Shown: one piece after another, positions 5,514-10,204 of the stretch
Layout: every line of letters begins with the position of its first letter
How positions within the stretch are numbered: position 1 is the first letter of the stretch
NCBI GenBank assembly: GCA_002358555.1
Contig: DEPC01000191.1
Coordinates: forward strand, 1-10,204
Origin: Hungatella sp. UBA3402
GTDB taxonomy: Bacteria > Bacillota > Clostridia > Lachnospirales > Lachnospiraceae
Length of the DNA: 10,204 bases
Reading direction: 5' to 3'
The notes under the pieces: generated by a model
Seen by the model: the letters and a program-made list of their open reading frames with translations, nothing else
Database searches by the model: none
Told to the model about the DNA's origin: nothing
Translations under genes and position numbers: made by a program

Positions 5514-6476
5514 ATGAATATACAGTGGTATCCAGGGCATATGACCAAAGCGAAGCGTGCTATGAAAGAGGACTTAAAATTGGTTGACTTGATTATTGAA
5601 CTGGTGGATGCCAGAATACCATATTCCAGCAGAAATCCAGATATTGATGAATTGGGCCAGCAGAAAGCAAGGTTGATTCTTCTAAATAAAGCTGATTTAG
5701 CCAATGAGGCTGCCAATACTGCATGGATAACTTGGTTTCAAAATCAAGGATTTCAGGCGGTAAAAGTAGATTCCAGAAATAAAGGAAGCTTAAAACAGAT
5801 TCAGCCAGCAGTCCTGGAGGCATGTAAAGAGAAGATTAAGCGAGATAAGAGGCGAGGAATCGTCAATCGTCCAGTCAGAGCTATGGTAGTAGGGATTCCT
5901 AATGTGGGCAAATCTACCTTTATCAACTCTTATGCAGGAAAAGCCTGTGCTAAAACAGGCAATAAACCAGGAGTAACTAAGGGAAATCAATGGATAAGAC
6001 TTAATAAAACTTTGGAGCTTTTAGATACTCCAGGAATTTTGTGGCCCAGATTTGAAAGCAAAGAAGTAGGGCTTCATCTTGCATTGATTGGTTCTATCAA
6101 TGACGAGATTTTGAATCGAGAGGAACTAGCTATAGAACTTATATCTTTCTTGCTCAAATATAATCCTCAAATCCTTTCAAGCCGTTATGGAGAAGAATTG
6201 TTGAATTTTAGCTGTGATGCTGATTTCCAAGTATTTGATATGGAATCTTCAAAGCTTCTGAATATATCCGAGAGGGAGAGTCTGACAGCATCAGAATCAG
6301 AATATGAAGCTTTGGCTATCCTGGAAAAAATTGCCCAGATACGAGGTTGTTTAATAAAAGGAAGTGGATATGATTATAAGAAGGCTGCAAATCTGTTGCT
6401 GGAGGATTATCGGAGTGCAAGGCTTGGCAGAATCACTTTAGAAATGCCTCCTTTTGAGGAAAGAGAAGGGGAATAG
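5514..6476 (+). CDS. rbgA: Ribosome biogenesis GTPase RbgA (YlqF)
   Basis: RbgA is a circularly permuted GTPase needed for late assembly of the 50S subunit. The permuted motif order is plain: G4 NKAD (58-61) comes before the G1 P-loop GIPNVGKST (127-135), then KPGVTKG (151-157) and G3 DTPG (171-174). The N terminus NIQWYPGHM includes His9, the catalytic histidine known in Bacillus RbgA. The helical C-terminal domain (about 200-320) completes a normal-length protein of 320 residues. AGGAGA, overlapping the lepB stop, serves as ribosome site. rnhB begins two bases after its stop, so the genes are probably translationally coupled. Confidence 0.96.
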   Translation: MNIQWYPGHMTKAKRAMKEDLKLVDLIIELVDARIPYSSRNPDIDELGQQKARLILLNKADLANEAANTAWITWFQNQGFQAVKVDSRNKGSLKQIQPAVLEACKEKIKRDKRRGIVNRPVRAMVVGIPNVGKSTFINSYAGKACAKTGNKPGVTKGNQWIRLNKTLELLDTPGILWPRFESKEVGLHLALIGSINDEILNREELAIELISFLLKYNPQILSSRYGEELLNFSCDADFQVFDMESSKLLNISERESLTASESEYEALAILEKIAQIRGCLIKGSGYDYKKAANLLLEDYRSARLGRITLEMPPFEEREGE

Positions 6477-6478
6477 CT

Positions 6479-7156
6479 ATGGCAATCAAACCATTAACGA
6501 AAGAAAAATTGGAGAAAGAATTAGCTCGTCTTGAGGCTATGAAGGAATATGAATATTTATATGAAACTTGTCCTTATATCTGTGGAATTGACGAGGCGGG
6601 AAGAGGCCCACTTGCTGGTCCAGTAGTAGCAGCAGCGGTCATTCTTCCCAAGGACTGTCAAATTCTTTATCTCAATGATTCTAAAAAGCTTTCAGAAAAA
6701 AAGCGGGAATTACTTTTTGATGAGATTACCAAGAAAGCAATAACCTATGGAATTGGAATAGTTGACTCTGGGCGTATTGATGAGATTAATATTTTACAGG
6801 CCACCTATGAAGCCATGAGACAGGCAGTACAAAAGCTTGGAGTTATCCCAGATATTTTGTTAAATGATGCGGTGATAATTCCAGGTATTGATTTGATGCA
6901 GATTCCGATTGTAAAAGGAGATGCAAAAAGTGTATCCATTGCTGCCGCCAGTATTCTGGCAAAGGTTACAAGAGATAAGATGATGATAGAGTATGGTAGA
7001 CTATATCCTAACTATGATTTTGCAAAACATAAAGGATATGGAACATCTACTCATATTCAGGCTTTGAGAGAGTATGGAGCTTGTCCTATTCATCGCAAGA
7101 CTTTCCTTAAAAATTTTCATCTGGAGAACAAGAGTGAAACAAAAGATTCCGAATAA
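6479..7156 (+). CDS. rnhB: Ribonuclease HII
   Basis: RNase HII cuts RNA in RNA-DNA hybrids and removes misincorporated ribonucleotides from DNA. The acidic catalytic set is visible: Asp38 and Glu39 in CGIDEAGRGPLAGPV, Asp130 in LLNDAVIIPG, and Asp166 in AKVTRDKMM. LNDSKKLSEKKRE (65-77), GDAKSVSIAAASI (147-159) and HKGYGTSTH (184-192) are further family boxes. The 225-residue length includes an extra N-terminal helix of about 30 residues, common in Firmicutes. The start is an ATG two bases after rbgA, with AAGGGG in the rbgA 3' end as ribosome site. Its end overlaps yraN by 23 bases. Confidence 0.96.
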   Translation: MAIKPLTKEKLEKELARLEAMKEYEYLYETCPYICGIDEAGRGPLAGPVVAAAVILPKDCQILYLNDSKKLSEKKRELLFDEITKKAITYGIGIVDSGRIDEINILQATYEAMRQAVQKLGVIPDILLNDAVIIPGIDLMQIPIVKGDAKSVSIAAASILAKVTRDKMMIEYGRLYPNYDFAKHKGYGTSTHIQALREYGACPIHRKTFLKNFHLENKSETKDSE

Positions 7157-7490
7157 TCGTCAGACAGGTAGTTATTATGAAAGACAGGCCGCCTTATTTT
7201 TAGAGCAGCAGGGGTTTCAGATTGTGGAGCAAAATTATAGGAATCGTCGAGGAGAGATTGATATTATTGCCAGAGAGGGAAACTATTTGGTGTTTGTAGA
7301 AGTAAAATACCGAAAGAATCAATCTTTGGGTTATCCTGAAGAGGCTGTTCACAGTCAAAAGCAGCATAAAATTCGCTGTACGGCTTCCTATTATCTTTAT
7401 TCTTGTCATTATCATGAGGAAACTCCTTGCAGATTTGATGTTGTTAGTATTGTAGGAGAAGAAATTTTGTTGATTCGAGATGCATTTTAA
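7134..7490 (+). CDS. YraN family (UPF0102) predicted endonuclease-fold protein
   Basis: The 118-residue product has the YraN/UPF0102 layout: NRQTGSYYERQAALFLEQQG, then NYRNRRGEIDIIA with Asp43 and LVFVEVKYR with Glu56 and Lys58, the D...E-x-K core of restriction-endonuclease-like nucleases. The biological role in the cell is not settled. The frame extends upstream inside rnhB to 7074, but that extension does not resemble the family. The GTG at 7134 puts the conserved NRQTG at residues 8-12 and has TGGAG eight bases upstream. This gives a 23-base overlap with rnhB, its usual partner in Firmicutes. pgeF starts 27 bases downstream. Confidence 0.9.
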   Translation: MKQKIPNNRQTGSYYERQAALFLEQQGFQIVEQNYRNRRGEIDIIAREGNYLVFVEVKYRKNQSLGYPEEAVHSQKQHKIRCTASYYLYSCHYHEETPCRFDVVSIVGEEILLIRDAF

Positions 7491-7517
7491 AACTATATAG
7501 AAGGGCGTATCCATTTT

Positions 7518-8378
7518 ATGAGACTGAATTGGAATCGAAAAGGACAACAGGCTGTTCTGGAAGATGTGGAAACAGACGGAGTACATTATCTTTCATTTCC
7601 ACTTCTAAAAAGCAGTAACTTGGTTTGTCATGGGTTTTCTACCAGAATTGGCGGGGTGAGCCAGGGAAAATATTCCAGTATGAATTTTACATTTACTAGG
7701 GGTGATAATCCTGAGCATGTAATGGAAAATTATAGACGTATGGCTAAAGTTCTTGGGGTAGATAAAGAACGTATGGTTTTATCTTATCAAACTCATACAG
7801 TCAATATAAAGAAGGTGACAGAAGAAGATGCAGGAAAAGGAATTGTCAAAGACAGAGATTATCAAGACATCGATGGATTGATTACCGATGTACCAGGAAT
7901 TACCTTGGTCACTTTTTACGCTGACTGTGTCCCTATTTATATTCTTGACCCAATCCATAAGGCTATTGGGTTAAGTCATTCTGGATGGCGTGGAACAGTA
8001 AGACGTATGGGAAGAGTAACTTTAAACGCTATGAAAGAGGCTTATGGCACAAATCCATCAGATGTTCTATGTTGTATTGGCCCTAGCATTTGTAAGGAAT
8101 GTTTTGAAGTAGGAGAGGAAGTTATTCTGGAATTTGAACAGACATTTGGGGAACCATATTGGAATGATTTATTTTATAGGAAAGAAAATGGTAAATATCA
8201 GTTGAATCTCTGGAAAGCTAATGAAATTATCTTGAGAGAAGAAGGAGTAACACAGATTCAGGTGACAGATATCTGTACCCGCTGTAATCCAAACTATTTA
8301 TTTTCTCATCGGATTATGGGCAATGAAAGAGGAAATCTAGCAGCATTTTTATGTCTCAAAAAAGAAGTTTCCAAATAA
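7518..8378 (+). CDS. pgeF: Peptidoglycan editing factor PgeF (YlmD/YfiH, multicopper-oxidase-like)
   Basis: PgeF-family proteins clear cell-wall precursors in which L-serine replaces L-alanine; related members also act as purine nucleoside enzymes. The zinc/catalytic residues are visible: His93 (SYQTHTV), Cys137 (FYADCVPI) and His154 (GLSHSGWRGT). DGLITD (119-124), CIGPSICKECFEV (186-198) and the C-terminal DICTRCNPNYLFSHR (251-265) also fit the family. At 286 residues it is slightly long but intact. The only nearby ribosome site, GAAGGG, is 12 bases before the ATG, a wide spacing. It is the last gene of the lepB operon; an inverted repeat covers its stop, and the next gene has its own promoter. 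Confidence 0.93.
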   Translation: MRLNWNRKGQQAVLEDVETDGVHYLSFPLLKSSNLVCHGFSTRIGGVSQGKYSSMNFTFTRGDNPEHVMENYRRMAKVLGVDKERMVLSYQTHTVNIKKVTEEDAGKGIVKDRDYQDIDGLITDVPGITLVTFYADCVPIYILDPIHKAIGLSHSGWRGTVRRMGRVTLNAMKEAYGTNPSDVLCCIGPSICKECFEVGEEVILEFEQTFGEPYWNDLFYRKENGKYQLNLWKANEIILREEGVTQIQVTDICTRCNPNYLFSHRIMGNERGNLAAFLCLKKEVSK

Positions 8379-8398
8379 CAAGAGGTAATATTTGGAAA
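8368..8398 (+). repeat. 9-bp inverted repeat over the pgeF stop codon
   Basis: TTTCCAAAT (8368-8376) and ATTTGGAAA (8390-8398) are exact reverse complements around 13 bases, and the left arm includes the first base of the pgeF stop. No T tract follows directly (a T5 run comes 10 bases later), so it may act as a weak terminator or transcript-end stabiliser. Confidence 0.35.
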
Positions 8399-8423
8399 TA
8401 AAGAGGATTTTTAGCCATTTTGA

Positions 8424-8452
8424 TTGCAGAGAAAATAATTCTGTGATATTAT
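8424..8452 (+). promoter_or_regulatory. Promoter of the tat cluster (extended -10)
   Basis: TTGCAG (8424-8429) and TATTAT (8447-8452) are 17 bases apart, and TGA directly before the -10 gives an extended -10 element. It lies in the 180-base gap before the first tat gene and would give a leader of about 100 bases. Confidence 0.65.
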
Positions 8453-8558
8453 ATTCGTGGATTTAGTGATGCCTTATGCTCAAAATTCTATGGTTTAAAA
8501 GACAGGAATTATGACTGAAAGGAAATACATAAATGAAAAGGGAGGGGAGGCCATACTT

Positions 8559-9182
8559 ATGAAAATCGGCGTACAAGAGTTATTGCTTATCTTTATTGTT
8601 GCCTTGATTGTTTTGGGACCCGATAAGCTTCCCATGTATGCACAGAAATTTGGAGAAGCATTGAAAGAGTTCCGAAAATTTTCTTCTGATGCGACAAAGG
8701 ATATCCGAGAAAGTATTGTTGAGCCATTGGAAGAGGCTCAGCGTCCTTTAAGGGAAGCATTGGAGCCTATCACAGAACTGGAAAAAGATGTCCGCAATGA
8801 TGTAAAAGGGATTAAAAAATCACTTGAGGATATTGGAAAGCCAACTAAACCAGTTAAGGCTGCAGAGGGGGAATCTGTAGATACTCGGACAGCAGAAGGA
8901 GATATGGAAATCAAAGATGTTAAAGAACAGCCTTCGGATATAGCTCTTTCAAAGGAAGCTGTTATCGAACCAGCAATCAATACAGAGGTTTCCAAGGAAA
9001 ATACTGTAAAACAGGATTTTGATACAGACATTTCAGATATGGAAATTTCTCAGAAAGAGGCAGAAGAACAAATTTCTGACCTTGAACTGACTTTGAAGCC
9101 AAAACAGCCTGAAGATACTAACTTGTTAGTACAAGAAACATCTGAAACGATTGGTCTTTCAGATGTTTTAGAAGCTACATAA
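8559..9182 (+). CDS. TatA/TatB-like protein with long acidic C-terminal tail
   Basis: Tat-family proteins form the twin-arginine pathway that exports folded proteins. Residues 1-40 show the family pattern: a short start MKIGVQELL, one membrane helix (LLLIFIVALIVL), the hinge LGPDKLP and an amphipathic helix AQKFGEALKEFRKF. About 150 charged, mostly acidic residues follow, with coiled-coil-like stretches (EPLEEAQRPLREALEPITELEKD). At 207 residues it is much longer than a typical TatA and resembles TatB in size, but sequence alone does not separate the two roles. The frame opens at an ATG at 8511; I chose the ATG at 8559 because GGGAGGGGAGG precedes it and the product then begins like TatA proteins. 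A short tatA and tatC follow. Confidence 0.85.
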   Translation: MKIGVQELLLIFIVALIVLGPDKLPMYAQKFGEALKEFRKFSSDATKDIRESIVEPLEEAQRPLREALEPITELEKDVRNDVKGIKKSLEDIGKPTKPVKAAEGESVDTRTAEGDMEIKDVKEQPSDIALSKEAVIEPAINTEVSKENTVKQDFDTDISDMEISQKEAEEQISDLELTLKPKQPEDTNLLVQETSETIGLSDVLEAT

Positions 9183-9192
9183 GTGGTTGATT

Positions 9193-9201
9193 TGGTATAA
9201 T
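9193..9201 (+). promoter_or_regulatory. Extended -10 promoter before the short tatA
   Basis: TGG-TATAAT (9193-9201) is a perfect extended -10 element in the 45-base gap between the two tatA-family genes. There is no good -35 (GCTACA at 16 bases spacing matches three of six). It could let tatA-tatC be expressed apart from the long TatA/B-like gene. Confidence 0.45.
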
Positions 9202-9227
9202 AGATTTTAACATCAGGAGGATTAATT

Positions 9228-9401
9228 ATGAAGATTGGAACTACAGAATTACTGGTTGTTTTAGCCATTGCCGTATTGCTTTTTGGGCCTACCCAAATTC
9301 CGAAGCTCAGCAGAATGATGGGCAAGAGCATCAAAAATTTCCGCGCTGGTATGTCTGATGGCGAGGAAGAGACAAAAGAAACGGATGCCGTTGAGCAGTG
9401 A
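9228..9401 (+). CDS. tatA: Sec-independent translocase protein TatA (short)
   Basis: This 57-residue gene makes a minimal TatA, the pore-forming or membrane-weakening subunit of the twin-arginine export system. It begins MKIGTTELLVVLAIAVLLFG with one membrane helix (about 6-19), has the classic FGPTQIPKL hinge (19-27) and an amphipathic helix SRMMGKSIKNFRAGM, and ends in a short acidic tail. An AGGAGG site (9215-9220) lies seven bases before the ATG. The TGA stop overlaps the tatC ATG by one base, suggesting translational coupling. Its N terminus is very similar to that of the longer upstream gene, so the two are paralogues. Confidence 0.93.
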   Translation: MKIGTTELLVVLAIAVLLFGPTQIPKLSRMMGKSIKNFRAGMSDGEEETKETDAVEQ

Positions 9402-10165
9402 TGGGAAAACGAAAGACAAAAGAGGTTCAGAATGAAAAGAGTATGGCTCTATCTGGACATCTTCGGGAACTCCGCAACAGGCTGGTGGTTTGTATCGCCT
9501 GCCTTGTTGTTTCTTTCTTGATTGGTTTACATTATGCACCAGATATTGTAAAAGCATTGACAGATATCGGAAAAAATTATGGCTATACCTATGTATATAT
9601 TGCACCGCAGGAACTGCTGATGCAATATTTTTCCGTTGCCATGTTAGCAGGAGTTTGTATTACCTTTCCAGTACTTTTTTATCATATCTGGTCTTTTATA
9701 CAGCCAGGGCTTCGCAGGAATGAGAATCTTCTATTTTTGTCAGCTATGTTTTTTGGACTAATTTGTTTTGCAGCAGGTGTACTTTTTGCCTATAAGATTA
9801 TGCTTCCTTTTATGCTATATTTTTTAGTTGGTATTGGCATGGGAAGTGATATTACAGCTGCTATCAGTGTACAGAATTATATTACATTCTTGCTGACAAT
9901 TTTTATGATATTCGGCATTGTGTTTGAACTTCCAGTTCTGTCTGTTATCCTGACACAGATGAGGCTTTTAAGGGTGGAATGGATGAAGAAAGGCAGACGA
10001 GTTATTATTATTGTTATTTTTGTGGTGGCAGCATTTATTACTCCACCAGATATTGTCTCCCAGATTATGATAGCCATTCCCATGATTGGACTATATGAAC
10101 TCAGCATTCTGATTTGCTCTTTCCTTATGAGATTTAAGAAACCAGACCAGGAGGAAGAGGAATGA
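9401..10165 (+). CDS. tatC: Sec-independent translocase protein TatC
   Basis: TatC is the multi-spanning membrane receptor of the twin-arginine pathway; it recognises the RR signal peptide and recruits TatA. The 254-residue product has the signature HLRELRNRL (20-28) before the first membrane helix, and QPGLRRNE (101-108), whose Glu matches the signal-binding glutamate region of E. coli TatC. FELPVL (175-180) lies in the fourth helix and ITPPD (213-217) before the last. About six membrane segments are visible (near 29-44, 72-97, 111-133, 160-183, 200-213 and 219-244). A GTG at 9398 is also in frame, but the ATG at 9401, overlapping the tatA stop, is preferred. Tat substrates are not identified in the window. 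Confidence 0.95.
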   Translation: MGKRKTKEVQNEKSMALSGHLRELRNRLVVCIACLVVSFLIGLHYAPDIVKALTDIGKNYGYTYVYIAPQELLMQYFSVAMLAGVCITFPVLFYHIWSFIQPGLRRNENLLFLSAMFFGLICFAAGVLFAYKIMLPFMLYFLVGIGMGSDITAAISVQNYITFLLTIFMIFGIVFELPVLSVILTQMRLLRVEWMKKGRRVIIIVIFVVAAFITPPDIVSQIMIAIPMIGLYELSILICSFLMRFKKPDQEEEE

Positions 10166-10167
10166 AG

Positions 10168-10198
10168 TAAAAGATGACTTTTTTAGTGTCCTCTTTTA
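10168..10198 (+). terminator. Possible terminator after tatC
   Basis: TAAAAGA (10168-10174) pairs with TCTTTTA (10192-10198) and GAC (10176-10178) with GTC (10188-10190), separated by one T/C mismatch, three bases after the tatC stop. No T tract follows the stem within the six bases left, so this is a moderate candidate only. Confidence 0.45.
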
Positions 10199-10204
10199 GC
10201 TATA

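Noticed and set aside
7200..7586. 128-codon open frame on the minus strand across yraN and pgeF
   Set aside because: It is antisense to two well-recognised genes, has no recognisable domain, and no ribosome site or promoter supports it.

Overview
The window is a chromosomal segment of a low-GC Gram-positive bacterium. Its AT-rich codon use, strong AAGGAGG-type ribosome binding sites and the order ffh-rpsP-khpA-rimM-trmD-rplS-lepB-rbgA-rnhB-yraN-pgeF fit a clostridial anaerobe, probably a Lachnospiraceae-type gut organism. The organism is inferred from gene order and protein style, not from a marker search. Every gene is on the + strand.

Layout: (1) 2-568 is the 3' part of an alkaline-phosphatase-superfamily protein resembling the STM4013/SEN3800 family; the gene is cut by the window edge. 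(2) A consensus promoter (612-640) drives ffh, followed by rpsP and khpA, ending in a hairpin terminator (2654-2693). (3) 2694-2912 is a non-coding, strongly structured insert: a well-formed H-type pseudoknot, a long GAAA-capped hairpin and an 8-bp inverted repeat ending in GTGGATTGAAAC. It looks most like a degenerate right end of an IS200/IS605 (TnpB/omega-RNA type) element sitting between khpA and rimM. (4) rimM-trmD, then rplS with its own putative promoter and leader, closed by a clean terminator (4683-4711). (5) 4712-4958 is a second gene-free interval, with a GC-rich run of five successive hairpins ending in another perfect terminator. (6) lepB (TTG start)-rbgA-rnhB-yraN-pgeF form a compact operon with short gaps and an overlap. 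(7) A new promoter (8424-8452) precedes a twin-arginine translocation cluster: a long TatA/B-like protein, a 57-residue TatA (9228-9401) and TatC, then a weak terminator at the window end.

Functionally the window groups protein targeting and export (Ffh, signal peptidase I, Tat) with ribosome synthesis and maturation (S16, L19, RimM, RbgA), tRNA modification (TrmD), an RNA-binding KH protein, RNase HII, a YraN nuclease-fold protein and the peptidoglycan-editing enzyme PgeF. The protein-coding content is ordinary. The unexplained material lies in the two structured intergenic regions, which interrupt what is usually a tight operon.
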